A stretch of 46,778 nucleotides of DNA from Ilumatobacteraceae bacterium (GCA_023254135.1 JALQYL010000005.1:1-46778), one strand, 5' to 3'. Positions 32,034 to 41,511 are shown, counted from the first letter of the stretch. The notes: generated by a model from the letters alone, not told the origin. A program made the numbers and translations.

Positions 32034-33179
32034 TTACAGCGCTGCCTCAATTGAGTCGACATTGGTGGTGGTGGAACCAGCTGTTTCTGGCCAGCCACCC
32101 AAAACGTACGGCGATGTGGCCTGCCATGTAATTGTGCAATCTTGTCCGGGTTGCGGCGTGGCATGGGTGGGATCAATGGGTGCAAGTGCCACAACTTCCG
32201 TGTTGTCGCTGAGACGACCCACGATGCGCATGGATGAACCCTGAAACACCGTGTCGGTGACACGCACTGCCAAGCCCTCGACATTGGAGCCCAGAATGGC
32301 GTGCTCCGGGCGGACCATGACCGTGACGCGTGCACCAGTGGACACGTCGACCGAATCGGCGCATTGCGAAGATGACACGGCCACTTGAGCACCACCAGCA
32401 AGGTTGATGCGAACAACACCACCATCCACCGATGCAACCGTGCCTGGCAACAAATTGGCAGAACCAATGAAACCGGCAACGAACAAGGTTTGTGGCCGCA
32501 TGTAGATGTCTTGCGGTGCACCTACTTGTTCCACGCGACCCTCGCTCATCACTGCAATACGGTCGCTCATGGTGAGCGCCTCGCCTTGGTCGTGCGTGAC
32601 GAATACGAAGGTGATACCCACTTCACGCTGAATACGCTTGAGTTCGATCTGCATGGCCTCTCGCAATTTCAGGTCGAGAGCAGCCAACGGTTCGTCGAGA
32701 AGAAGCGCACTGGGGTAGTTCACCAGTGCACGAGCGAGCGCTACACGCTGTTGTTGACCACCGGACAATTGAGCGGGGCGGCGGTTGGCAAACTCGCCCA
32801 AGCGCACAACATCAAGCATTTCAGAGACGCGCTTCTTGGTTTCGGTCTCGCTGATTTTCTTGGCTCGAGGACCGAATGCCACGTTGTCGAAAACCGACAT
32901 GTGGGGAAACAAGGCGTACTGCTGGAACACCGTGTTTACATTTCGCTTGTGTGGCGGAACTTGCGATACATCGGCGCCTTCCAACATCACGCGCCCATCG
33001 GTGGGTTGCTCGAAACCGGCGATCATTTTGAGGGTGGTGGTTTTGCCGCAGCCAGACGGGCCCAACATGGCAAAGAACTCACCCCGACCGATAGAGAAAT
33101 CGGCTTCGTGGACGGCTACGAATGATCCGTACTGCTTACGTACATGGTCGAGTTTTACGACGGGATCATTTGCGTCCAT
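32034..33179 (-). CDS. potA: Spermidine/putrescine ABC transporter ATPase (PotA-like)
   Basis: A 381-aa ATPase: Walker A GPSGCGKTT, Q-loop VFQQYALFPHM, signature LSGGQQQR, Walker B LLLDEP, and H-loop VTHDQGEA. It also has the C-terminal TOBE regulatory domain (MVRPEHA onward). The start at ATG 33179 has a GGAGG Shine-Dalgarno 4-8 nt upstream, in contrast to the leaderless genes around it, so this operon probably has a real 5' UTR. First transporter gene; potD, potB and potC follow. Confidence 0.94.
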   Translation of the reverse strand: MDANDPVVKLDHVRKQYGSFVAVHEADFSIGRGEFFAMLGPSGCGKTTTLKMIAGFEQPTDGRVMLEGADVSQVPPHKRNVNTVFQQYALFPHMSVFDNVAFGPRAKKISETETKKRVSEMLDVVRLGEFANRRPAQLSGGQQQRVALARALVNYPSALLLDEPLAALDLKLREAMQIELKRIQREVGITFVFVTHDQGEALTMSDRIAVMSEGRVEQVGAPQDIYMRPQTLFVAGFIGSANLLPGTVASVDGGVVRINLAGGAQVAVSSSQCADSVDVSTGARVTVMVRPEHAILGSNVEGLAVRVTDTVFQGSSMRIVGRLSDNTEVVALAPIDPTHATPQPGQDCTITWQATSPYVLGGWPETAGSTTTNVDSIEAAL

Positions 33180-33244
33180 CTCACCTCCAAACGGGGACTG
33201 GGAAAGGCTAACACCCAGACTCCCGCACACGGCTTTTCCGGAAG

Positions 33245-34672
33245 TCAGCTGTCGATATTGGCCATCACGTGCTTGATTCGGGTGTAGTCATCAAGGGCGT
33301 ACGCCGACAGGTCCTTGCCGTATCCGGACTTTTTGTAGCCCCCGTGAGGCATTTCCGCCACCAAAGGGATGTGCGTGTTGATCCACACGCAACCAAAGTC
33401 GAGGCTCTTCGCCATTCTCATTGCTCGTCCGAAGTCACGGGTCCACACGGATGATGCCAATCCGTAGTCCACACCATTGGCCCATTCGAGCGCCTGGTCC
33501 TCATCATCGAATCGCTGCACCGTGATGACGGGCCCGAAGATTTCGTTCTGCACCATCTCGTCATCTTGACGAAGGTCAGCAACCACGGTGGGCGCGAAGA
33601 AGTATCCGTCACTCCCCACCTGATGTCCGCCGGTGACCACACGAGCATGTGATGGAAGTCGATGGATGAAGCCAGCCACATGCTCCAACTGACGCGCGTT
33701 GTTCAAAGGCCCATATGCCGCATCTTCATCACTCGGTGCACCTGCATGAATGGCGTTTGCTTGTTCGGCCAAAGCAGAAATGAATTCGCTGTACACCTTT
33801 GGGCCGCACAACACGCGAGTGGCGGCCGTGCAATCTTGACCTGCATTGAAGAATCCGGCAGCGGCGATTCCGGCAGCGGCCGCCTCTATGTCTGCATCGT
33901 CGAACACGATGACGGGTGCCTTTCCACCCAGTTCAAGATGCGTTCGCTTCAATCCGTGCGACGCAGCTTCTGCCACTTCCATGCCCGCGCGCACCGAACC
34001 GGTGATCGACACCATTGACGGAGTCTCGTGCGACACCATCAGGCGACCCGTTTCGCGATCTCCACACAAAACGTTGAACACACCAGCTGGCAGGAATTCT
34101 GACGCTATTTCGGCAAGGAGCGTGGTTGTGGCTGGCGTGGTATCGGAAGGTTTCAACACCACGGTGTTGCCCGCGGCAATCGCCGGAGCAAACTTCCAAA
34201 CCGCCATCATCATGGGATAGTTCCACGGTGCGACCTGCGCACACACGCCCACGGGTTCACGTCGAACGAATGATGTCATGTTTGCCATGTATTCGGCTGC
34301 GGCCTTGCCCTCGAGCATGCGAGCCGCACCGGCAAAAAATCGAATCTGATCCACCATCGGTGGAATTTCTTCGCTCATGGTGAGCGCAATCGGCTTGCCC
34401 GTGTTCTTCACCTCGGCAGCCACCAGTTCCTCGGCACGCGCTTCAACAGCATCAGCAATTCGATACAACGCGAGGGAACGTTGCGACGGCGTTGTCTGAC
34501 TCCACGAAACAAAAGCATCCGCAGCCGCTTTCATCGCGCGGTCCACATCGACGGCAGCGCTTAATGCGGCGGTGGCGTACACCTCGCCGGTAGACGGGTC
34601 GATGATGTCGGTGGTGCGACCATCTGCGGCATCGACGAATTGTCCGTTTACGAAATTTCGAAAAGTGGCCAT
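33245..34672 (-). CDS. Aldehyde dehydrogenase, 4-aminobutyraldehyde type
   Basis: A 475-aa NAD(P)-dependent aldehyde dehydrogenase with catalytic Glu247 (LELGGKAP) and Cys281 in [22 protein letters not shown] around the nucleophile is characteristic of gamma-aminobutyraldehyde dehydrogenases (PatD/Prr group), while most aldehyde dehydrogenases have GQ-x-C. Expected reaction: 4-aminobutanal to GABA during putrescine breakdown, consistent with the potABCD genes 65 bp downstream. A betaine-aldehyde or other omega-amino-aldehyde substrate remains possible. ATG 34672 starts the family-typical N-terminus. Divergent from alanine dehydrogenase. Confidence 0.88.
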   Translation of the reverse strand: MATFRNFVNGQFVDAADGRTTDIIDPSTGEVYATAALSAAVDVDRAMKAAADAFVSWSQTTPSQRSLALYRIADAVEARAEELVAAEVKNTGKPIALTMSEEIPPMVDQIRFFAGAARMLEGKAAAEYMANMTSFVRREPVGVCAQVAPWNYPMMMAVWKFAPAIAAGNTVVLKPSDTTPATTTLLAEIASEFLPAGVFNVLCGDRETGRLMVSHETPSMVSITGSVRAGMEVAEAASHGLKRTHLELGGKAPVIVFDDADIEAAAAGIAAAGFFNAGQDCTAATRVLCGPKVYSEFISALAEQANAIHAGAPSDEDAAYGPLNNARQLEHVAGFIHRLPSHARVVTGGHQVGSDGYFFAPTVVADLRQDDEMVQNEIFGPVITVQRFDDEDQALEWANGVDYGLASSVWTRDFGRAMRMAKSLDFGCVWINTHIPLVAEMPHGGYKKSGYGKDLSAYALDDYTRIKHVMANIDS

Positions 34673-34720
34673 ACCCAAGGATTCCACAAACCACGACTGC
34701 CGTTCATCACGCCCCTGCGA

Positions 34721-34726
34721 TACCGT
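34721..34726 (+). promoter_or_regulatory. -10 element TACCGT of ald
   Basis: TACCGT ends 8 nt before ATG 34735 in the 62-bp divergent gap with the aldehyde dehydrogenase gene. Confidence 0.5.
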
Positions 34727-34734
34727 CCTATTGC

Positions 34735-35865
34735 ATGAAGAAGGCTGTTGCATCCGTCGGCGTTCCCACAGAAATAAAGCAATCGGAAGGCCGAGTCGCC
34801 ATCACCCCCGATGGAGTCCGCGAATTTCATCGGTTGGACATTCCAGTACTGGTACAGGCCGGGGCTGGAGAAGGCGCCTTCATCAGCGACAGCGAGTATG
34901 TCGCTGCAGGCGCCACGATTGTGAAGTGCGCTGCCGACGCATGGAATTGCGAGCTGGTCGTGAAGGTGAAAGAGCCGCAGGACAGTGAATTTCAATACCT
35001 TCGCAAGGATCTCGTTCTCTTCACCTATTTGCATCTTGCGGCGTATCCAAAAGTTGCCGATGCGTTGCTCGCATCAGAAACCACGGCGCTCGCATACGAA
35101 ACGGTGCAACTAGCCGACAACACGTTGCCATTGCTTGCTCCCATGAGCGAGGTGGCCGGCCGACTGGCACCTCAAATGGGTGCACACTTCTTGGAAAGGC
35201 ACAACGGCGGGCGCGGCATGTTGATGGGCGGGGTTCCTGGCGTACCACCTGCGCGTGTTGCAGTGCTCGGCGCCGGCAATGTTGGCTGGAACGCGGCTCA
35301 CATTGCAGCGGGCATGGGAGCAGAAGTCATTCTTCTCGACAAGAACATCGAACGCCTTCGCTCTCTCGATCCGTTGTTGAAAAATCGAATGACGACCCTC
35401 GTATCCAACCATGGTTCGGTGGAGCGAATAGTGCGCGACGTAGATGTGGTGATTGGCGCGGTTCTTGTGCCCGGTGGACGTGCACCGGTGGTGGTCACCG
35501 AGGAAATGGTGGCTTCGATGAAGCCTGGTTCGGTCATTGTCGATGTTGCCGTTGATCAAGGTGGATGCATTGCCACCACCCACGAAACAACCCACGCCGA
35601 CCCCACGTATGTTGTTGACGGTGTGGTGCACTACGCCGTGGGCAACATGCCAGGCGCAGTACCACGCACCAGCACGTTTGCTTTGGCCAATGCCACTCTT
35701 CCATTCCAGGTGCAACTCGCTCAGTGCGGAGCAACGGAAGCCATACATACGGTTCCCGCCCTTGCGCACGGGCTCAACACCTACCGCGGTGCGCTGACCT
35801 GCGAACCAGCAGCGCATGCACTGAACAAACCTTTCACTGCGCCACTCACCGCGACTGGGGTCTAA
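34735..35865 (+). CDS. ald: Alanine dehydrogenase
   Basis: A 376-aa NAD-dependent L-alanine dehydrogenase (Ala to or from pyruvate plus ammonia). Seen: the substrate Arg in EGRVAITP, Lys in VKVKEP and His in YLHLAAYP as the catalytic pair, and the nucleotide-binding loop [12 protein letters not shown]. Full length. Its divergent placement beside a putrescine-degradation block suggests it could recycle alanine made by a putrescine:pyruvate transaminase, which is not in the window; this is inference. The TAA stop is part of the P450 -10 element. Confidence 0.94.
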   Translation: MKKAVASVGVPTEIKQSEGRVAITPDGVREFHRLDIPVLVQAGAGEGAFISDSEYVAAGATIVKCAADAWNCELVVKVKEPQDSEFQYLRKDLVLFTYLHLAAYPKVADALLASETTALAYETVQLADNTLPLLAPMSEVAGRLAPQMGAHFLERHNGGRGMLMGGVPGVPPARVAVLGAGNVGWNAAHIAAGMGAEVILLDKNIERLRSLDPLLKNRMTTLVSNHGSVERIVRDVDVVIGAVLVPGGRAPVVVTEEMVASMKPGSVIVDVAVDQGGCIATTHETTHADPTYVVDGVVHYAVGNMPGAVPRTSTFALANATLPFQVQLAQCGATEAIHTVPALAHGLNTYRGALTCEPAAHALNKPFTAPLTATGV

Positions 35866-35868
35866 TTT
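35863..35868 (+). promoter_or_regulatory. -10 element TAATTT of the P450 gene
   Basis: TAATTT ends 6 nt before ATG 35875 and includes the ald stop codon TAA, so the P450 could be transcribed separately although it follows ald by only 9 nt. Confidence 0.4.
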
Positions 35869-35874
35869 GGGGTG

Positions 35875-37095
35875 ATGCCTACCCCCGCAGCCGAACTAGA
35901 CATTCCGGTCATTCCACTCCTCGCCGACGCAAAGCGCGAGGAGCGCCAGAAGTTGTTGCGGGACACTGCAAAACAAAGTTGGCTTGCACGAACTGAAATT
36001 GGATACACCGTTCTCACCTACGAAACCGTGATGGGAATTCTGCGTGACAAACGCTGGCATTCGGCTGCCGGCTTGGTATCCGAACTGAAAGGCATCAAGG
36101 ACGAGGAATTTCTGGCCAATCGTCGCGTGTCAATTCTGAGCGCGGAAGGCGACGTCCATGTTCGCCTCCGTCGCCTGGTGGCACCTGCATTTTCTCCACG
36201 AAGCGCAGACCGACTTCGTCCATTCATGCGCGAAACAGTGAATGGTCTGGTCGATGCGGTAGCGCCGCACGGCCGTGCAGAAGTGGTGCGCGACATTTGC
36301 GAGCCCTACCCCATTCCCATTATCTGTGAATTGCTGGGCGCGCCGAAAGAAGATTGGCAATCGTTCAGCGTCTGGGCCACCGATGTGTTGCGCGTGTTCA
36401 GCGACACCGTGGCGCAGGAAACAAAGATCATCATGAAGGCGCGCAACGAGTTGAATGAGTACTCGCGCACACTCATCGAACAACGCCGCAATGTGCCACT
36501 CGATGACCTACTCACCGATCTCATCAATGCAGAAGAAGCTGGCGACAAACTCACCACCGAAGAATTGGAAACAATGGTGGAGGCCATCATCGTGGGCGGA
36601 ACAGACACCACACGCAATCAATTGGGGCTGGCCCTCGCGTTGTTCGCCCAACACCCCGATCAATGGGACATGCTGCGCAATGATCCATCGCTTGCGCCGC
36701 GCGCAGTGGAGGAAGTGATGCGTTTCTCTGGCGCAGTGGGCGGCACCATTCGCTTCGCCTCGGAAGACATTGAGTACAACGGCGTGTTGTTCCCCAAGGG
36801 CACATTCATGAGCGCTTCCATGTCGTCAGGCAACTTCGATGAATCTGTGTTCACAACGCCGGAGACTTTCAACATCATGCGCGAACCAGCAGGACATCCG
36901 CACATGAGTTTTGGTGCCGGTATTCACTACTGCTTGGGCGCATCACTTGCTCGTGCCGAGTTGCAGGAATCGTTCAACGTGTTGGCCGCACGAATGCCCA
37001 AACTTGCACTTGGTGGCGATATCACCTTCAAACCAACTGGTGTCGGAATTTTCGGCCCCGCATCGTTGCCCATCACATTCGAAGCTGGTCATTAA
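35875..37095 (+). CDS. Cytochrome P450
   Basis: A 406-aa soluble class-I bacterial P450. Seen: the I-helix oxygen-activation motif GGTDTTRN, the K-helix E-x-x-R (EEVMRF), and the heme loop FGAGIHYCLGASLARAEL with thiolate Cys353. The family resembles CYP enzymes acting on small or steroid-like substrates, but specificity cannot be read. No ferredoxin partner is adjacent. Followed 57 bp later by an MFS exporter in the same orientation. Confidence 0.93.
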   Translation: MPTPAAELDIPVIPLLADAKREERQKLLRDTAKQSWLARTEIGYTVLTYETVMGILRDKRWHSAAGLVSELKGIKDEEFLANRRVSILSAEGDVHVRLRRLVAPAFSPRSADRLRPFMRETVNGLVDAVAPHGRAEVVRDICEPYPIPIICELLGAPKEDWQSFSVWATDVLRVFSDTVAQETKIIMKARNELNEYSRTLIEQRRNVPLDDLLTDLINAEEAGDKLTTEELETMVEAIIVGGTDTTRNQLGLALALFAQHPDQWDMLRNDPSLAPRAVEEVMRFSGAVGGTIRFASEDIEYNGVLFPKGTFMSASMSSGNFDESVFTTPETFNIMREPAGHPHMSFGAGIHYCLGASLARAELQESFNVLAARMPKLALGGDITFKPTGVGIFGPASLPITFEAGH

Positions 37096-37152
37096 CGGGC
37101 CACCGACCCGCCACAACGGGCGTGCGCGAACTAGCGTGAGAACGCCCCCGTT

Positions 37153-38427
37153 ATGACGCCTCCCACTCCCGACACCAAACCTGGCAAACAGCCACCGAAA
37201 CCCGGTACTGCTCGCGCCGCCTTTGCGTATCGTGATTTCCGCATCATTTGGACATCCAACTTCCTGTCCAGCATCGGTACATGGATGCAAAACGTGGTGT
37301 TGCCCGCCTACGTGTACTCACAGACAAAGAGCGCGGGCATTGTGGGCATCTTCATTTTCGCCCAGCTCGGACCATTGCTTCTGTTGTCCATCCCTGGCGG
37401 TGTCATCGCTGACCGGTTTGACCGTCGCAAGTGGCTCACGTTCACCCAGCTCATGCAATTGGCAGGGTCTGTGTTGCTCGGCTTCTTCGCCATGTGGCAT
37501 TCGCCCATTTGGTGTCTGTTCATTGCACAGACCAGCGTGGGAATCGGCAATGCATTGAACGCACCGGCATTCACAGCAGTGATGCCAAGTTTGGTACGCC
37601 CTGAAGACCTAGGTGGGTCCATCAGCTTGTCCTCGGCTTCGGTGAATGGGTCGCGCGTTACGGGCCCCATCTTGGTGGCCCTCATGATGAGTTGGGGCGT
37701 CACCACCAGCCAGGTGTTCATGTTCAACGCCGCCACCTATCTGTTTGTTGTGTGGTCCATTCGCCAGGTCACGTTGCCACCGAACAACAACAAGCGCGAA
37801 GCCGGCATGAAGTCGTTCACCGCAGGTTTCCGAGTGGCTCGCGACCGCAAGTCCGTGGGTCGCATGTTGCTCACCATGTGTACTTTCTCGCTGATCAGCC
37901 TCCCCTACGTGGGACTCTTTCCTGCTGTCGCTCACCTGGCTTTCGACATTCCCGCCAAGTCAGTGACCTACAAATGGCTGTACGCCACGTGGGGCTGCGG
38001 AGCACTGGTGGGCGCTTTGGCCATTGGCACTGTTCTTGCGGGCACAGACAAACGAAAAACGGCGCAACGCGGTTTCGCATTCTTTGCGGTTGCACTCACC
38101 GCATTTGCGTCTGCCCGCGGATTACCGATGGCGTTCATCACCGGTTTCATTCTCGGCATCTCATACTTCGGCACCACCACCTCTCTCATGACAGTGATGC
38201 AAAGCCGTTTGGAAATTGAAATTCGAGCTCGAGTGATGGCTTTGTGGTTCATGAGTTTTGGCGGCACCATTCCCATTGGCAACGTGATATTTGGGCCCCT
38301 GATGGACAGTATTGGTGCGCGCCCCGTTCTCTATATCGGCGCAGCGTGGGCACTGTTTCTCTCGTGGTTCTGCGACATCAAGAAGATCGACGACGCCGAA
38401 ATCGCTGCAACAGCGACGGCGAACTAA
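37153..38427 (+). CDS. MFS transporter (EntS-like MFS_3 type)
   Basis: A 424-aa transporter with about 12 TM helices. It begins with the MFS_3-type FAYRDFRIIWTSNFLSSIGTWMQ, followed by GGVIADRFDRRKWL (motif A between TM2 and TM3). Members export siderophores, drugs or metabolites; the substrate is unknown. Its stop directly abuts the murF stop on the other strand. Confidence 0.88.
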   Translation: MTPPTPDTKPGKQPPKPGTARAAFAYRDFRIIWTSNFLSSIGTWMQNVVLPAYVYSQTKSAGIVGIFIFAQLGPLLLLSIPGGVIADRFDRRKWLTFTQLMQLAGSVLLGFFAMWHSPIWCLFIAQTSVGIGNALNAPAFTAVMPSLVRPEDLGGSISLSSASVNGSRVTGPILVALMMSWGVTTSQVFMFNAATYLFVVWSIRQVTLPPNNNKREAGMKSFTAGFRVARDRKSVGRMLLTMCTFSLISLPYVGLFPAVAHLAFDIPAKSVTYKWLYATWGCGALVGALAIGTVLAGTDKRKTAQRGFAFFAVALTAFASARGLPMAFITGFILGISYFGTTTSLMTVMQSRLEIEIRARVMALWFMSFGGTIPIGNVIFGPLMDSIGARPVLYIGAAWALFLSWFCDIKKIDDAEIAATATAN

Positions 38428-39747
38428 TCAGTATTCCAACACCAACTTTGTGACCACACGTTCGGTGGCGGCTGCTCGAGAACCCTTCACCAGCACGGTC
38501 GTTGGTTTCAGTGATCGCACTTTTGCCAACACCTCCTGCAATGACAAGGCTTCTCCCCCATACAACGTGGTTTCGAACGGCACCACCGTGATTCCGAGTG
38601 CCTTTGCCTCTTCGGCTATGAGCTGATGAGCGATCTCTGCGTCGGGCACTTCCGCCATTGCACCAAGCACCGCCACGCGAACACCATCCGCATTTGCGAG
38701 TGCGTGCAATGCAGCTTTCATAGACAGCGTGTTGGCGTTGTAAGAATCATCCAGCACACGCAGCCCGCGATTACCCGTACGCCAACTCATTCGACCCCAT
38801 TGGCCGGTCGCATTCTTCAGTGCTGCGACAGACGCGTGAATGTTGATGCCGCACGAAATACCAACGGCAACTGCAGCAGCCGCATTGGCCACCATGTGCT
38901 CACCGGGGAACGGCACACGCACTTCTGCAGTTTCGCCACTGCATGTGAAAATTCCGGTGGCACACCCATTGGTGTCATACCCGAGAGCTTTCCATCGCAG
39001 GTTCGATTCTGACGACGAGCCATACGTGAATAATCGACTGCTCACTGCACCCATTCGTTCCACCATTGCCTCATCATCGGAGTTCAAGATGGCCACGCCG
39101 TCTGCTGGCAATGAATCGATTAATTCAAATTTTGCCCTGGCAACACCTTCTCGGCCACCAACGCGTTCCCCATGTGCATCCCCGATGTTTGTGAGCACGC
39201 CAATGTGCGGCATGGCCACATCACACAATCTCTTGATCTCACCGAATCCGCGCATACCCATCTCCAACACCAACGCATCGCAGTCGTCGGGCGCATTCAG
39301 GATTGTGGCAGGTACGCCAATGTCATTGTTCAACGAGCCAGATGGCGCATGCGCATGTTCGAATCCGCTGTTCAACACCGCGAACACAAGGTCTTTGGTA
39401 CTGGTCTTGCCAGCCGACCCAGTGATTGCCACCACGCGATGCGCATGAAATGCGGGCAAGGTTTGCACCAGTGCATGCGCCACCTGTGCGATCGCCAACA
39501 CCGTGTCGTCCACCTCCACACACGGCATGAATTCAGCCGCTTGACCACGCGCAACAATGGCAAACGACGCCCCAGCGAGACTTGCCTGTAAGAGAAACTG
39601 ATGACCGTCTGCATCACCTTTGATGGCAACGAAGGCATTACCGGGCTGCAATACGCGACTGTCAAATGCAATTCCGTCAGCGACACAATCTGCTCCCACA
39701 AGGGTTCCGGATGTGATTCGCGCGACATTTGAGGCCTCGAAGCGCAT
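38428..39747 (-). CDS. murF: UDP-MurNAc-tripeptide:D-Ala-D-Ala ligase
   Basis: A 439-aa Mur ligase adding D-Ala-D-Ala to the peptidoglycan precursor. It has the ATP loop ITGSAGKTSTKD, LEMGMRG, NIGDAH and the C-terminal DDSYNANTLSMKAAL motif. TAGGGT ends 6 nt before the ATG. It is divergent from ddl, which makes its D-Ala-D-Ala substrate, and not inside a dcw cluster. Confidence 0.95.
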   Translation of the reverse strand: MRFEASNVARITSGTLVGADCVADGIAFDSRVLQPGNAFVAIKGDADGHQFLLQASLAGASFAIVARGQAAEFMPCVEVDDTVLAIAQVAHALVQTLPAFHAHRVVAITGSAGKTSTKDLVFAVLNSGFEHAHAPSGSLNNDIGVPATILNAPDDCDALVLEMGMRGFGEIKRLCDVAMPHIGVLTNIGDAHGERVGGREGVARAKFELIDSLPADGVAILNSDDEAMVERMGAVSSRLFTYGSSSESNLRWKALGYDTNGCATGIFTCSGETAEVRVPFPGEHMVANAAAAVAVGISCGINIHASVAALKNATGQWGRMSWRTGNRGLRVLDDSYNANTLSMKAALHALANADGVRVAVLGAMAEVPDAEIAHQLIAEEAKALGITVVPFETTLYGGEALSLQEVLAKVRSLKPTTVLVKGSRAAATERVVTKLVLEY

Positions 39748-39753
39748 GTGCCG

Positions 39754-39773
39754 ACCCTAGTGGCGAGTACCGT
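39754..39773. promoter_or_regulatory. -10 elements for murF (TAGGGT) and ddl (TACCGT)
   Basis: TAGGGT on the minus strand (39754-39759) is 6 nt before the murF ATG, and TACCGT on the plus strand (39768-39773) is 7 nt before the ddl ATG (39781). Both are leaderless-type. Confidence 0.55.
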
Positions 39774-39780
39774 CTATCCG

Positions 39781-40860
39781 ATGGACACCAACGACAATCG
39801 CACCACCCTCGTGGTTCTTTTTGGTGGTCAATCGGCCGAACACGATGTCAGTTGCGTGACCGCGGCACACGTGTTGCGCGCGGCAGATCCGACAACGTAT
39901 CGAACAGTTCCTATTGCCATTGACCGCAATGGCCAATGGCATTCTCCACAACTTGCACAGTTGCCCGCGGGTGGTGCGAATCCAGCGACACTTCCCGACC
40001 GTTTGGAGGCAACGGGTGACGCAACGGGACCTTCCGCCATCAGCGCACTCACCGCTGCATCTGACGTCGTGGTGATGCCCCTCATCCATGGCCCCTTGGG
40101 CGAGGACGGCACAGTGCAGGGTCTTCTTGAATTACTGGATCTGCCCTATGTGGGAAGCGGCGTGTTGGCAAGTGCTGTTGCCATGGACAAAGGCGTTGCC
40201 AAGACAGTGTTCGCACAAGCAGGCGTGCCCCAGGTTCGTCACAAAACGTTGCGTGAAGACAAGGTGTCTCCGTCATCACTTGAATCAGTGGCCATTGAGA
40301 TTGGTTTCCCCATGTTCGTGAAGCCGGCCAACATGGGGTCGTCTGTCGGAGTCACCAAAGCACACAACGCCGAGGAACTGCAGCGAGCCGCTCGCACGGC
40401 GGCCACCTACGACGAGTGGATCATCTTCGAAGAAGCTGTTGTCGCGCGCGAAATTGAGGTGGCAGTAATCGGCAACCGAGCACCACGTGCGTCATTACCA
40501 GGCGAAATCACGCCAGGTAATGAGTTCTACGACTACGAAGACAAGTACGTCACCGATTCCGCCGCCCTCACCATTCCGGCCACCCTTACGTCTGAGCAAA
40601 CCGAGGAAGTGCGCGCACTGGCTGTTCGCGCATATGAGGCGTTGCATTGCGAAGGCATGGCTCGCGTCGACTTCTTCTTCGAAGAGAATGGCCGCGGCTT
40701 CATGTGCAACGAAATCAACACCATTCCTGGCTTCACCCCGATTTCCATGTACCCAAAAATGTGGGCGGCGTCGGGTCTTGAGTATTCATCACTGATTGAT
40801 GAACTGGTGCAACACGCTCGTGAACGTCACGCGCGTCGCAAGCGCAACACGCAGCGTTAG
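39781..40860 (+). CDS. ddl: D-alanine--D-alanine ligase
   Basis: A 359-aa ATP-grasp enzyme. It has VLFGGQSAEHDVS at the N-terminus, the PLIHGPLGEDGTVQG motif, PYVGSGVLASAVAMDK, FVKPANMGSSVGV, and the metal site FMCNEINTIPGFTPISMYPKMW. The Tyr of the YPKMW end and the overall form fit a D-Ala-D-Ala rather than a D-Ala-D-Lac ligase, although I cannot be certain. ATG 39781 is chosen over an upstream in-frame GTG (39748) because of the TACCGT element 7 nt before it. Divergent partner: murF. Confidence 0.95.
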   Translation: MDTNDNRTTLVVLFGGQSAEHDVSCVTAAHVLRAADPTTYRTVPIAIDRNGQWHSPQLAQLPAGGANPATLPDRLEATGDATGPSAISALTAASDVVVMPLIHGPLGEDGTVQGLLELLDLPYVGSGVLASAVAMDKGVAKTVFAQAGVPQVRHKTLREDKVSPSSLESVAIEIGFPMFVKPANMGSSVGVTKAHNAEELQRAARTAATYDEWIIFEEAVVAREIEVAVIGNRAPRASLPGEITPGNEFYDYEDKYVTDSAALTIPATLTSEQTEEVRALAVRAYEALHCEGMARVDFFFEENGRGFMCNEINTIPGFTPISMYPKMWAASGLEYSSLIDELVQHARERHARRKRNTQR

Positions 40861-40864
40861 AAAA

Positions 40865-41497
40865 TCAACTGCCCGAAGCGGGCATATTGATGGTTTGTCC
40901 GGGCAGCAACACTGTGGTGTTGATATCGGGCCAACCATTTGCCGACAACAACGACGCATACGACACACAGAATTTCGTCTTGATGCTGTAGAACGAATCA
41001 CCCTTCTGGATGACATACGTGCCTGCGGGACGATTGTTGCATCCGGGACCCACAGGACCAGGAGCTGTTGTGGCGCCGGGAGCAGTGGTGCCACCAGTGG
41101 GTGCAGTGGTGGCTGCCGGAGTCACGGCACTGGGCGGAATCTTCAAAGTTTCGCCGGGGTACGGAAATTGTGATGGAGACACCATGGCGTTGTACGCCAA
41201 CAAGGCCGTCACAGAGATGCCGTACTTACTGGCCACCTTGATGGGCGTATCGCCGGACTGCACCACATATGTCTGCTCCGCGCCTGCGGCACCCGGAGGC
41301 AATGTGGTGGTGGTACCGGGTGCGGTACTTGCAACAGGTGGAATGGTGGCGAAGTTGGTGGGTGTCACGTTCACCACGGTGGTGGCCACACCCAAGGTGT
41401 CCCCGCCGCACGCAGACAACGAAGTTGCAAATACCGCCGCGCACACCGATGCGGCCGCGATGCGACCGAATGATGGGCGAGCGAATGAAGTGAACAC
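40865..41497 (-). CDS. Lipoprotein with two LysM domains
   Basis: A 210-aa protein with a signal peptide and lipobox (LSAC, Cys30). LysM domain 1 lies at about 75-120 (YVVQSGDTPIKVASKYGI onward) and LysM domain 2 at about 162-208 (YVIQKGDSFYSIKTKF onward). They are joined by Thr/Pro/Ala/Gly-rich linkers. LysM binds peptidoglycan, so this is probably a wall-contacting surface lipoprotein; there is no catalytic domain. Start GTG 41497 has TACTGT 8 nt upstream; a TTG three codons earlier is less likely. Confidence 0.87.
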   Translation of the reverse strand: MFTSFARPSFGRIAAASVCAAVFATSLSACGGDTLGVATTVVNVTPTNFATIPPVASTAPGTTTTLPPGAAGAEQTYVVQSGDTPIKVASKYGISVTALLAYNAMVSPSQFPYPGETLKIPPSAVTPAATTAPTGGTTAPGATTAPGPVGPGCNNRPAGTYVIQKGDSFYSIKTKFCVSYASLLSANGWPDINTTVLLPGQTINMPASGS

Positions 41498-41505
41498 GAG
41501 TATCA

Positions 41506-41511
41506 ACAGTA
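41506..41511 (-). promoter_or_regulatory. -10 element TACTGT of the LysM lipoprotein gene
   Basis: TACTGT on the minus strand ends 8 nt before GTG 41497. Confidence 0.4.

Noticed and set aside
35110-35817. 235-codon minus-strand frame inside ald
   Set aside because: Fully antisense to a conserved alanine dehydrogenase and rich in Cys/His/Arg, as expected for a shadow.
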